Source: JAXGYV01 sp040772045
GTDB taxonomy: Bacteria > Actinomycetota > Thermoleophilia > UBA2241
Direction: 5' to 3'
Assembly: GCA_040772045.1 (NCBI GenBank)
Contig: JAXGYV010000019.1
Coordinates: 1-11,504 of the forward strand
Length of the DNA stretch: 11,504 nucleotides
Of the stretch, positions 1 to 7,105 are shown piece after piece. The notes below the pieces were generated by a model that had not been told where the DNA came from, made no database searches, and saw only the letters and a list, made by a program, of their open reading frames with translations. The stretch's first letter is position 1, and each line of letters begins with the position of its first letter. Position numbers and translations under genes: made by a program.

Positions 1-342
1 GTCGGTGGCATCGGTATCGCCAACGTGATGCTGGTCACGGTACGCGAGCGCACACGGGAGATCGGCGTGCGTCGTGCCGTGGGGGCCACGCGTCACGACA
101 TCGTGGTGCAGTTTCTCGTGGATGCCGTGGTGATCAGCGTGATCGGCGGAGTGCTTGGCGTGGGCGCCGGTATCGCCGCCGCCTTCCTCGGAGGTTCGCT
201 GATGGAGGTGGCGCCTGCCTTCTCGTGGGCGGCGGTAGCACTGGCATTGGCCGTCTCGGCTGTGGTCGGCGTGCTGGCCGGCGTTGGCCCCGCAGTGCAG
301 GCGGCCTCGGTGGAGCCGACGACAGCCCTCCGCTACGAGTAA
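1..342 (+). CDS. ABC transporter permease, MacB/FtsX type (C-terminal 113 residues; 5' end outside window)
   Basis: This is the C-terminal end of a MacB-like permease, the membrane subunit of an ABC exporter for peptides, lipoproteins or macrolides. The frame is open from base 1. It begins inside the conserved VGGIGIANVML segment, followed by the cytoplasmic coupling stretch with ERTREIGVRRAVGA (about residues 17-30). Two hydrophobic helices follow (about 41-63 and 70-92), and it ends with the family-typical P-x6-SVEPTTALRYE tail. These are hallmarks of the FtsX-like domain (established family knowledge). The N-terminal part and the partner ATPase lie upstream. The stop is TAA at 340-342. A response regulator begins 22 nt later, so the permease and the two-component system are probably co-transcribed, which suggests the sensor controls this exporter. 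The transported substrate cannot be inferred. Confidence 0.93.
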   Translation, partial: VGGIGIANVMLVTVRERTREIGVRRAVGATRHDIVVQFLVDAVVISVIGGVLGVGAGIAAAFLGGSLMEVAPAFSWAAVALALAVSAVVGVLAGVGPAVQAASVEPTTALRYE

Positions 343-351
343 GCTGCGTAC

Positions 352-356
352 AGGAG
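352..356 (+). promoter_or_regulatory. Shine-Dalgarno site of the response regulator gene
   Basis: AGGAG lies 8 nt before GTG 365. It decides the start of the regulator: the in-frame ATG at 284 would overlap the permease by 59 nt and add 27 residues that do not match any receiver domain. Confidence 0.75.
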
Positions 357-364
357 ATGTCGAA

Positions 365-1024
365 GTGCGCGTATTGATCGTGGAAGATGAGGAGCGTCTG
401 GCCGAGACCATCGCTCGTGGCCTGCGCCGCGAGGGTATGGCCGTCGACACCGTTCTCGACGGCGTGAGCGCTCTGGAGAAACTCGGAGCCAACGAGTACG
501 ACGCGGTGGTGCTCGACCGCAACCTGCCCGGCGTGCACGGGGATCAGGTATGCTGCGTGCTCGCCGCGCGCGTGGAGCGGCCGGCGGTCCTGATGCTCAC
601 GGCGGCCGGGGCGGTGGACGATCGCGTAGAGGGACTGAACCTGGGTGCCGACGACTACCTCCCCAAGCCCTTTGCGTTCGCCGAGCTGGTGGCGCGGTTG
701 CGCGCCCTCGGCCGGCGACCGGGCCGGGTGCTGCCTCCCGTACTGCGCCGTGGCGGCATCGAGTTGGACCCCGGCAGCCACACGGTGATGAGGAATGGTC
801 GGCCTATCGAGCTGACGCGCAAGGAGTTCGCTATTCTCGAAGTGCTTCTCACCGCGGAGGGTGTGGTGACGGCGGAGGATCTGCTGGAGCGGGCGTGGGA
901 CGAGAACGCGAATCCCTTCACCAACTCGGTGCGGGTCACGATCATGACGCTGCGTCGCAAGCTCGGCGAGCCGCAGCCTATTCAGACGGTGACCGGCGTC
1001 GGGTATCGGCTATGCGAAGATTGA
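365..1024 (+). CDS. Two-component response regulator, OmpR/PhoB family
   Basis: A 219-aa transcription factor phosphorylated by the kinase encoded next. The start is GTG at 365 with a good ribosome binding site. The receiver domain (about residues 1-115) shows VRVLIVEDEE with acidic-pocket residues E7/D8/E9, the phosphoacceptor D51 in VVLDRNLPG, the switch T79 in LMLTA, and K101 in the LPKPF motif. The C-terminal winged helix (about 125-217) has the typical LTRKEFAILEVLL, SVRVTIMTLRRKLGE and TVTGVGYRL segments of the Trans_reg_C domain. The length is normal for the family. It follows an ABC permease by 22 nt and overlaps the kinase start by 13 nt, so the pair is probably translationally coupled. 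Target promoters are unknown; the exporter operon itself is the obvious candidate (inference). Confidence 0.96.
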   Translation: MRVLIVEDEERLAETIARGLRREGMAVDTVLDGVSALEKLGANEYDAVVLDRNLPGVHGDQVCCVLAARVERPAVLMLTAAGAVDDRVEGLNLGADDYLPKPFAFAELVARLRALGRRPGRVLPPVLRRGGIELDPGSHTVMRNGRPIELTRKEFAILEVLLTAEGVVTAEDLLERAWDENANPFTNSVRVTIMTLRRKLGEPQPIQTVTGVGYRLCED

Positions 1025-2307
1025 GAGATCTGTGGCAGGGTTCGTCGCGGGTTGGTGTTGGCTCGGCGCGTACCCGGCTAGGTCTGCCGCGGCCGACCAT
1101 CCGGTTGAAGCTGACGCTCTGGTACGGAGCGATGTTCCTGCTGGCGGGCCTGCTGCTGCTGAGCCTCACGTACGTGCTGGTACGGCAGGGGTTCGAGCCA
1201 TCGCCGCGAGCCGTACGAGAGGCGGTTGCCGAGCGGCTAGGTATTCCCCCGGGGCGGCTCGAGGAGCGCCCACCCGCGGGTCAGAACCCCGTGTTCCCTG
1301 ACCTCGGTCAAATGCGCCGCGACCTGACTATTGGACGCTTACTCCGCGAGATCCAAGCTGAGCAGATGACGCAGCAGCTCCGTGGCTTGCTCATGTGGTC
1401 TGGTGTGGCGCTCGGCATCGTGGCAGTGGTCTCGCTGGGGCTTGGTTGGGCGATGGCCGGACGCCTCCTGCGCCCCGTTCACGACCTGACCGCGCTGGCG
1501 CGCACCCTGTCGGAGCGGACGCTGCACGAACGCATCCGTCTGCGGCGTCCGAACGATGAGCTCAAAGAGCTGGCCGATACCTTCGACGCCATGCTGGAAC
1601 GCCTTGACGTCGCCTTCGCCAGCCAGCGCGACTTCGTGGCCAACGCTTCCCACGAGCTGCGCACACCGCTGACCATCATACGGACGGAGCTCGATGTCGC
1701 CCTGGCCGACCCCGATCTCTCACGCGAGGAGCTGGAGACTGTGGCCGCCGCCGTGCGCAGTGCGCTGCAGCGGAGCGAAGATGTCCTCGCCAGCCTGCTG
1801 GCGCTGGCGCGGAGCGAGACGCCCGTCGAGCTACGGCGCGTGGACCTAGCCGTTCTGGCCGAGGAGTCTGTCGCGCGCTACTCGACGGCTGCCGAAGCGC
1901 GCGGTCTGCGTGCCGACCTGGCACTGGGCGCCGCGGTTGTGGAGGGCGACCGCGCACTGCTGGCGCGCATGCTCGACAACCTGGTGGAGAACGCCATCCG
2001 GCACAACGAGGACAATGGCTGGTTCATGGTGCAGACGACGCTGGGCGAAGACCGGGCCACGGTCACCGTGGCCAACGGAGGCGCGGTGGTGCCGGCCGAA
2101 GACGTGCCACGACTCTTCGACCGCTTCTTCCGGGTGGATGCGTCGCGTAGCCGGCGGACGGGCGGGTCTGGTTTGGGTCTCTCTATCGTGAAAGCTGTGG
2201 CCGAGGCGCATCATGGCAGTGCGGTGGCCGAGGCGCTGGTGCCCGCCGGGCTCAGGCTGGTGGTCTCCCTACCCGCCGCGTCCTCGCGGCAGGTGGACAC
2301 CGCCTGA
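1012..2307 (+). CDS. Membrane sensor histidine kinase (HAMP-HisKA-HATPase_c)
   Basis: A 431-aa sensor kinase paired with the upstream regulator. ATG 1012 overlaps the regulator stop by 13 nt; TTG 1021 is an alternative start. Order: basic N-terminus; TM1 about 33-57; an extracytoplasmic sensor loop of only about 70 residues (58-125); TM2 about 126-150; HAMP about 151-203; dimerisation domain with phosphoacceptor H214 in FVANASHELRTPL; ATPase domain about 312-421. The N box DNLVENAIRHN has N327, the F box is LFDRFFR, and the G2 box GGSGLGLSIVKA spans 384-395. The G1 box reads VANGGAVVP instead of VxDNGPGIP: Asn355 stands where the usual Asp is and the second glycine is Val359. Similar Asn forms occur in active kinases, so activity is still likely. 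The short sensor loop has no recognisable ligand domain. Confidence 0.95.
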   Translation: MRRLRDLWQGSSRVGVGSARTRLGLPRPTIRLKLTLWYGAMFLLAGLLLLSLTYVLVRQGFEPSPRAVREAVAERLGIPPGRLEERPPAGQNPVFPDLGQMRRDLTIGRLLREIQAEQMTQQLRGLLMWSGVALGIVAVVSLGLGWAMAGRLLRPVHDLTALARTLSERTLHERIRLRRPNDELKELADTFDAMLERLDVAFASQRDFVANASHELRTPLTIIRTELDVALADPDLSREELETVAAAVRSALQRSEDVLASLLALARSETPVELRRVDLAVLAEESVARYSTAAEARGLRADLALGAAVVEGDRALLARMLDNLVENAIRHNEDNGWFMVQTTLGEDRATVTVANGGAVVPAEDVPRLFDRFFRVDASRSRRTGGSGLGLSIVKAVAEAHHGSAVAEALVPAGLRLVVSLPAASSRQVDTA

Positions 2308-2310
2308 CAC

Positions 2311-2334
2311 CTGTCGCCGCTCGTTCGCCGACAG
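2311..2334. terminator. Possible bidirectional terminator hairpin between convergent genes
   Basis: CTGTCG (2311-2316) pairs perfectly with CGACAG (2329-2334) across a 12-nt loop, in the 36-bp gap between the convergent kinase and radical SAM genes. The stem is short (6 bp) and there is no T-tract on either side, so the position argues for a terminator more than the sequence does. Confidence 0.3.
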
Positions 2335-2343
2335 CGCGAAGAA

Positions 2344-3879
2344 CTATGCGGCGGTGCGCTTGCCGACGCCGCGGACGGTATCGCGCAGTTTGAGGTACAG
2401 CCCGGGATGCCGCTCGCGCAGCACGGTCTTGGCCCTCTCGGCCGCGGCTCGGCGGCCGTCTTGGATCTTCACCAGGGTCTTATGCGGCAGCCGGGGGCTG
2501 AGCCAGATGCGGTCGAGGGCGCGCACAACGGGCTTCCGAACGCGGACGGGCAGCTTCTCCGTGGTCTGGTAGAGGCCCAAGAACGTGCGAAAGTACCGTT
2601 GCGCGAAGTAGAGCTGCTCGCGCGGCAGTGTGGGCTGGTCGACGAACTTGTCCTCCCGATAGTCGTAGAGCGGTGGCACCCAGCCGTGCGCCACGGCCGT
2701 CTCGAAGAGCTCGGTGTCCGGATACGGGTAGTAGATGGGTGCCAACGCGTGGTCGCTCTTGATCTCGACGTTGAGCTTGATGGTGTCGAGCACCGTCGAT
2801 TTGTCTTCGAACGGCAAGCCGACCATGTTGTAGGCGTACGTCTTGATCCCGACTGCGTGACAGGCCGCGAACGCCTGCTTGATCTTCTCGCGGCTCATGT
2901 GCCGGTTCAGCACGTCGTTGCGGATGTGGTCGTTGCCGCTCTCCACGCCGAAGAACATCTGGTAGCAGCCGGCGCCGGCTAGCATGCGCACGATCTCGGG
3001 TGTCACGTGGTTGGCGCGGTAGTTGCAGATGAAGGGCAGCCTGATCTCCTTCTTGTAGCGCTCGGTGAAGCGCAGGAGCCAGTTGTCCTTCCAGGGCAGG
3101 ATGTCGTCTTTGAAGTTCAGGTACTCCATCTCCGGATAGGTGGCCTTCAGCTTGAGGAGGTACTCGATGGAGTAGTCGGGGCTGTGGAAGCGCGAGTAGG
3201 ACTTCTGGTTGGGGTAGATCTCGCGCATCTTCTTGTTGGAACAGTAGCTGCAGCTATACGGGCAGCCGCGGCTGAGGATGACCACGCCGGTCTTGATCTG
3301 CGTGCCGAGCAGCTTGCTGAAGTCGAAGATGTCGAAGTCGGGCAGGGGTAGCTCGTCGATGTCTTCGAGGAGCGGGCGGACGGGGTTGCGGTGGATGGTG
3401 CCGTTCGCCTCCTTGACCCAGATACTGTGGACGCCGGTGTAGTCTTCGCCGGCGTCCATCTTCTCCACCAGCTCGAGCAGGGCCAGCTCGCCCTCGCCGC
3501 GGCAGCACATGTCGATGCCCTCGGTCTGGATGACCTCCTCGGGCATGGTGGTCGGGTGGTAGCTGCCGGAGATCACCTTGGCATCGGTTCGCCCTTTGAG
3601 GAGACGCGCGAAGTGCTTTACCTGCGGGTACTCGCGCGTCATGGTGATGAAGCCGATGAGGCCGGGCTGGTGGCGCTGCACTTCGGCCACGAAGGCCTCG
3701 TCGGAGGCGGGTGGCTCGGTGAGATGGTAGAGGGCGACCTCGTGGCCGTGCTGGCGCAGCACGGCCGCCATGCTGGCTACGCCCTCCATATACCAGCCGC
3801 CCTTGACGACGCCGATCTCGGCGTGCGTGTCGGCGTCGATCTCGACCTTGTAGTCGGGGTAGACGAAGAGGATCTTCAC
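2344..3879 (-). CDS. B12-binding-domain radical SAM protein (BchE-like family), substrate unknown
   Basis: A 511-aa cytosolic iron-sulfur enzyme. The start is GTG at 3879, giving VKILFVYPDYKVEID, with AGGGGG 11 nt upstream; the longer open frame to 4143 adds 88 low-complexity residues. Residues about 1-140 form a Rossmann-like B12-binding domain with GSYHPTTMPEEVI (105-117) and a CCRGEGE segment. The radical SAM core (about 195-420) carries the 4Fe-4S ligands C206, C210 and C213 (CX3CX2C in RGCPYSCSYCS), GVESGND (311-317) and YNMVGLPFED. The C-terminal about 90 residues are basic and match nothing I recognise. Relatives perform B12-dependent methylations or ring-forming and lipid/pigment reactions (family knowledge), but the substrate cannot be assigned. 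The gene stands alone, convergent with the kinase and divergent from hutU. It is visibly richer in Lys, Tyr and Asn than its neighbours. Confidence 0.92.
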   Translation of the reverse strand: MKILFVYPDYKVEIDADTHAEIGVVKGGWYMEGVASMAAVLRQHGHEVALYHLTEPPASDEAFVAEVQRHQPGLIGFITMTREYPQVKHFARLLKGRTDAKVISGSYHPTTMPEEVIQTEGIDMCCRGEGELALLELVEKMDAGEDYTGVHSIWVKEANGTIHRNPVRPLLEDIDELPLPDFDIFDFSKLLGTQIKTGVVILSRGCPYSCSYCSNKKMREIYPNQKSYSRFHSPDYSIEYLLKLKATYPEMEYLNFKDDILPWKDNWLLRFTERYKKEIRLPFICNYRANHVTPEIVRMLAGAGCYQMFFGVESGNDHIRNDVLNRHMSREKIKQAFAACHAVGIKTYAYNMVGLPFEDKSTVLDTIKLNVEIKSDHALAPIYYPYPDTELFETAVAHGWVPPLYDYREDKFVDQPTLPREQLYFAQRYFRTFLGLYQTTEKLPVRVRKPVVRALDRIWLSPRLPHKTLVKIQDGRRAAAERAKTVLRERHPGLYLKLRDTVRGVGKRTAA

Positions 3880-3930
3880 GGCCTGTCGCGCCCCCTGTGA
3901 GCTGGTTGTTCCCTGGGTGCCAGTAACGTG

Positions 3931-3936
3931 ATTGTA
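3931..3936 (-). promoter_or_regulatory. Candidate -10 element of the radical SAM gene
   Basis: On the minus strand this reads TACAAT, one mismatch from TATAAT, about 50 nt upstream of the GTG start at 3879. No convincing -35 hexamer is found 16-18 bp further upstream, so the assignment is tentative. Confidence 0.3.
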
Positions 3937-3947
3937 CCGGAAGGGGC

Positions 3948-3967
3948 GGGATGGTCTGCGCCATCCC
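3948..3967. repeat. Perfect 7-bp inverted repeat in the divergent hutU/radical SAM intergenic region
   Basis: GGGATGG (3948-3954) and CCATCCC (3961-3967) pair perfectly around the loop TCTGCG. GGGG (3943-3946) and CCCC (3971-3974) could extend the stem across a small internal loop. A second smaller hairpin, CCGAT-TTCC-ATCGG, lies at 3990-4003. The site is just upstream of the candidate -10 of the minus-strand gene and 146 nt before hutU. It could be an operator or an RNA structure; no known riboswitch class is recognised. Confidence 0.45.
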
Positions 3968-4046
3968 ATTCCCCAGCGGATCACCGGCGCCGATTTCCAT
4001 CGGTTGGGAGTGGCGCGATCCCGAGGGTGGGGAGAGAATGACGTGA

Positions 4047-4066
4047 CGACGCCATGCCGACGCCAT
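4047..4066 (+). repeat. 9-bp direct repeat with 11-bp period upstream of hutU
   Basis: CGACGCCAT occurs at 4047-4055 and again at 4058-4066, separated by GC. The 11-bp offset puts both copies on about the same helix face, 47 nt before the hutU start. This is the spacing expected for a tandem-site regulator, but no known binding motif is identified. Confidence 0.4.
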
Positions 4067-4099
4067 ACGGGCCTTGAGCGGCGTGCGTGGCCGAGGGCG

Positions 4100-4107
4100 G
4101 GAGGTGA
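4100..4107 (+). promoter_or_regulatory. Shine-Dalgarno site of hutU
   Basis: GGAGGTGA is a perfect match to the anti-SD end of 16S rRNA and lies 5 nt before ATG 4113. It fixes the hutU start. The in-frame GTG at 4104 is part of this site, and the ATG at 4074 adds a non-conserved tail. Confidence 0.85.
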
Positions 4108-4112
4108 CCGCG

Positions 4113-5792
4113 ATGGAGACGGCCATCGAGGTGAGGGCGCCACGGGGGGCGCGACTCAGCTGCCGTGGCTGGCAGCAGGAGGCCGCCCTGCGCATGCTGA
4201 TGAACAACCTGGATCCCGAGGTGGCGGAGTGCCCCCAAGACCTGATCGTCTATGGGGGCGCGGGCAAGGCGGCCCGGAACTGGCAGGCCTATCATGCCAT
4301 TGTCGCTACGCTGAGACGCCTGGCGAACGACGAGACGCTCCTCGTGCAGTCGGGCAAGCCGGTCGGCGTGTTCCGTACCCACGAGGGCGCGCCGCGGGTG
4401 CTGATCGCCAACAGTAACCTGGTGCCGGAGTGGGGCACGTGGCAGGAGTTCCGCCGTCTCGATGCTCTCGGTCTGACCATGTACGGGCAGATGACCGCGG
4501 GCTCGTGGATCTACATCGGTACCCAGGGGATCCTGCAGGGCACCTATCAGACGTTCGCCAGCTGCGCCGCCAAGCACTTCGGGGGAAGCCTCGCTGGCCG
4601 TCTGGTTCTGACGGCCGGGTTGGGCGGCATGGGCGGCGCGCAGCCGCTGGCCATCACCATGAACGGTGGCGTCGCCCTCTGCGTGGAGGTCGACGGCGAG
4701 CGCATCCGGCGGCGCCTGGAGACCGCCTATCTGGATACCGCGACGGACTCCCTGGACGAGGCGCTGCGTATGGGTCGCGAGGCCGCTCGGCGGGAGGAGG
4801 CGCTCTCCATCGGCCTCCAGGCCAACGCGGCCGACGTATACCCGGAGCTCATGCGTCGCGGGGTGGTGCCGGATGTGGTTACCGACCAGACCTCGGCCCA
4901 CGACACCGTCAATGGGTACGTGCCCAACGGCATGGGCTATCAGGAGGCGCTCGAGCTGCGAGCGGCCGATGCGGCGGAATACGAGCGGCGGGCCATCGCC
5001 GCCATCGTTACGCACGTCGAGGCCATGGTCGCCCTGCGGAAGGCGGGTGCCGCGGTCTTCGACTACGGCAACAACATCCGCGGGGTAGCCGCCGCCGCCG
5101 GCCTCGCCGAGGCGTTCTCTTTCCCGGGCTTTGTGCCCGCCTACATTCGCCCCCTGTTCGCCCGCGGGAGCGGGCCGTTTCGCTGGGTGGCGCTCTCCGG
5201 CGACCCCGCCGACATCGCGCGCACGGACCGGGCGATTCTGGAGGAATTCGGCGAGAACGAGATGGTGGCTCGCTGGATGCGCATGGCGCCGCGGCGTGTT
5301 CGTCACCAAGGTTTGCCGGCGCGCATCTGCTGGCTCGAGTACGGCGAGCGGGCGCGCGCCGGCCTGCTGTTCAACCGTCTCGTGGCCAGCGGCGAAGTGC
5401 GCGCCCCCATCGTGATCGGACGCGACCATCTGGATGCCGGCTCGGTCGCGTCTCCGTATCGTGAGACGGAGGCCATGAGAGACGGCTCGGACGCCATCGC
5501 CGATTGGCCGCTGCTTAACGCGCTGCTCAATGTCGCCGCCGGGGCCTCCTGGGTGAGCATCCACCACGGTGGCGGCGTGGGTATCGGCAAGAGCATCCAC
5601 GCCGGCATGGTGGTGGTGGCCGACGGGAGCCCGCACATGGACGAGCGCCTCGAGCGTGTGCTGACCGCGGATCCGGGCACGGGCGTCATGCGTCACGCCG
5701 ACGCGGGCTACGAGGACGCCGTACAGAAGGCCGTAGACAGCGGGATCGACCTGCCGATGGTGCCGTCTACCCAACACGGGAGGGGCGCGTGA
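4113..5792 (+). CDS. hutU: Urocanate hydratase (urocanase), EC 4.2.1.49
   Basis: A 559-aa NAD+-dependent cytosolic enzyme that hydrates urocanate to 4-imidazolone-5-propionate, the second step of histidine degradation. The match to the family is end to end: LSCRGWQQEAALRMLMNNLDPEVAE near the N-terminus, the LIVYGG-GKAARNW segment, the MYGQMTAGSWIYIG segment, the NAD-binding TAGLGGMGGAQP (167-178), TDQTSAHD (257-264), FDYGNNIR (316-323), the catalytic cysteine C406 in GLPARICWL, GRDHLDAGSVASP, and SWVSIHHGGGVGIGKS near the C-terminus. Length is typical (about 550-560). The last codons overlap hutI by 4 nt (GTGA), so the two are translationally coupled. Histidase (hutH) is not in the window and must be encoded upstream of it or elsewhere. 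Confidence 0.98.
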   Translation: METAIEVRAPRGARLSCRGWQQEAALRMLMNNLDPEVAECPQDLIVYGGAGKAARNWQAYHAIVATLRRLANDETLLVQSGKPVGVFRTHEGAPRVLIANSNLVPEWGTWQEFRRLDALGLTMYGQMTAGSWIYIGTQGILQGTYQTFASCAAKHFGGSLAGRLVLTAGLGGMGGAQPLAITMNGGVALCVEVDGERIRRRLETAYLDTATDSLDEALRMGREAARREEALSIGLQANAADVYPELMRRGVVPDVVTDQTSAHDTVNGYVPNGMGYQEALELRAADAAEYERRAIAAIVTHVEAMVALRKAGAAVFDYGNNIRGVAAAAGLAEAFSFPGFVPAYIRPLFARGSGPFRWVALSGDPADIARTDRAILEEFGENEMVARWMRMAPRRVRHQGLPARICWLEYGERARAGLLFNRLVASGEVRAPIVIGRDHLDAGSVASPYRETEAMRDGSDAIADWPLLNALLNVAAGASWVSIHHGGGVGIGKSIHAGMVVVADGSPHMDERLERVLTADPGTGVMRHADAGYEDAVQKAVDSGIDLPMVPSTQHGRGA

Positions 5793-7063
5793 GGAGCCGC
5801 GCCGCCGCGCCCGGGTCAAGCGCGGCGTCCCGCACCTTCGTCCTGCGCCATGCCGGTGAGCTGTCGACTCTGGCGGCTGTACGCGGCGCCCAGGGGCCGC
5901 TGGGCGTGTTTCGCGATGCCGCGCTGGTCGCCCGCGACGGACGCGTGGTGTGGGTCGGGCGAGAGGACCGGCTGGGCGAGGTGCCTCTCGCGGGCGATGT
6001 GGTGGAGCTAGATGTCGCAGGCGCGTGGGTTACGCCGGGTCTTGTAGACCCTCACACCCACGCCGTGTTCGCGGGCTCGCGCGCGGCCGAGTTCGAGGCA
6101 CGGCTGCGCGGCGCCAGCACGGCGGAGATCGCCGCGGCCGGGGGCGGCATCGCCGCGACCGTGGAGGCTACGCGGAGGGCGCCCGATGCCGAGCTGGCCG
6201 CGCTCACCCGAGCGCGCTACGACGTGTTCCTCACGCACGGTACTACCACGCTCGAGGTGAAGAGCGGGTATGGCCTGGCGTCCGGACACGAGCTGCGGAT
6301 GTTGCGTGCGGCGCGGGTGAAGCATGCGGTACGCCGCGTTTACACGCACCTCGGCGCGCACGCGGTGCCGCCCGAGTATGAAGGACGGCCGGACGAGTAC
6401 GTTGACTCGGTATGCGACGAGATGCTGCCGGCCGCCGTGGGGCACGCCGACTTCGTCGACGTGTTCTGCGATCAAGGCGCGTTCAGCGTGGAGCAGTCGC
6501 GGCGCGTTCTGCTCGCCGCCCGCGCCCTTGGCTTCGGCCTCAAGGTTCACGCTGACGAACTGGCGCGCTCGGGCGGGTCGCTGCTCGCCGCCGAGCTCGG
6601 CTGCGTGTCCGCCGATCATCTGGTGCACGTGGACCGGTGGGAGATCGCGGCCCTCACCAAGGCTGGTGTGGTGCCCGTTCTGCTACCTGGCACGAGCTTC
6701 ACGCTTGGCCTGCGGTACGCGCCGGCGCGGGAGTTCATCGCCGCCGGCGCCTCCATCGCTCTGGCCACCGATTTCAACCCCGGTACCTGCTACTGCGAGA
6801 ACATGCAGCTGGTTGTCGCGCTCGCTTGCCGGGGTATGGGGCTCACGCCGGCGGAGGCGCTGCAGGCCGCCACGGCCGGCTCCGCCGCCGCCACGGGCAT
6901 GAGCGGGCGGGTCGGTACGCTCGCCCCCGGAGCCTGGTGCGACCTGGTCGTGTGGAACGGCGAGGACCATCGCGAGCTGGGCTACCACTTCGGTGTCAAC
7001 CTGGTCGATCGGGTCGTGGTTGACGGACGCCTCGTCGTGCAGGATGGCCAGATGCTGTACTGA
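5789..7063 (+). CDS. hutI: Imidazolonepropionase, EC 3.5.2.7
   Basis: A 424-aa metal-dependent amidohydrolase that opens the imidazolone ring of the HutU product to give N-formimino-L-glutamate. The start is GTG 5789, overlapping the hutU stop, with GGGAGG 5 nt upstream at 5778-5783. The N-terminal beta-sandwich strand (about 14-83) leads into the metal site: H89 and H91 in VDPHTHAVFAGSR, H254 in LKVHADELARSGG, H277/H280 in SADHLVHV and D328 in ATDFNPGT. EVKSGYGL (156-163) and GTCYCENMQ are also HutI signatures. The amidohydrolase C-terminal strand ends with VDRVVVDGRLVVQDG. The N-terminus is about 15 residues longer than in many homologues and rich in Arg, Ser and Ala. Nothing suggests loss of function. 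A HerA-like NTPase follows after 42 nt. Confidence 0.97.
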   Translation: MRSRAAAPGSSAASRTFVLRHAGELSTLAAVRGAQGPLGVFRDAALVARDGRVVWVGREDRLGEVPLAGDVVELDVAGAWVTPGLVDPHTHAVFAGSRAAEFEARLRGASTAEIAAAGGGIAATVEATRRAPDAELAALTRARYDVFLTHGTTTLEVKSGYGLASGHELRMLRAARVKHAVRRVYTHLGAHAVPPEYEGRPDEYVDSVCDEMLPAAVGHADFVDVFCDQGAFSVEQSRRVLLAARALGFGLKVHADELARSGGSLLAAELGCVSADHLVHVDRWEIAALTKAGVVPVLLPGTSFTLGLRYAPAREFIAAGASIALATDFNPGTCYCENMQLVVALACRGMGLTPAEALQAATAGSAAATGMSGRVGTLAPGAWCDLVVWNGEDHRELGYHFGVNLVDRVVVDGRLVVQDGQMLY

Positions 7064-7092
7064 GTGGCCGACGTGGTCGAAACGATCGATCC

Positions 7093-7101
7093 GGAGAGGA
7101 G
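7093..7101 (+). promoter_or_regulatory. Shine-Dalgarno region of the YjgR-like gene
   Basis: A purine run with GGAG (7093-7096; 9 nt spacing) and AGGAG (7097-7101; 4 nt spacing) precedes ATG 7106. It favours that start over GTG 7064, which directly abuts the hutI stop and has no comparable site. Confidence 0.7.
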
Positions 7102-7105
7102 AGGA

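Noticed and set aside
284..364. Upstream ATG extension of the response regulator
   Set aside because: It overlaps the permease and precedes the receiver domain with unrelated residues; GTG 365 has a good Shine-Dalgarno site.
3880..4112. Cobalamin riboswitch ahead of the B12-binding radical SAM gene
   Set aside because: I looked for the B12-box-like conserved core and do not see it; the hairpins present are short and simple.
3880..4143. N-terminal extension of the radical SAM protein
   Set aside because: 88 low-complexity residues overlap hutU and the divergent promoter region; B12-domain homology begins at GTG 3879.
3981..5819. 612-codon open frame on the minus strand opposite hutU
   Set aside because: It lies antisense to a fully conserved hutU, has His/Arg/Ala-rich composition with no domain, and is the usual GC-rich shadow frame.
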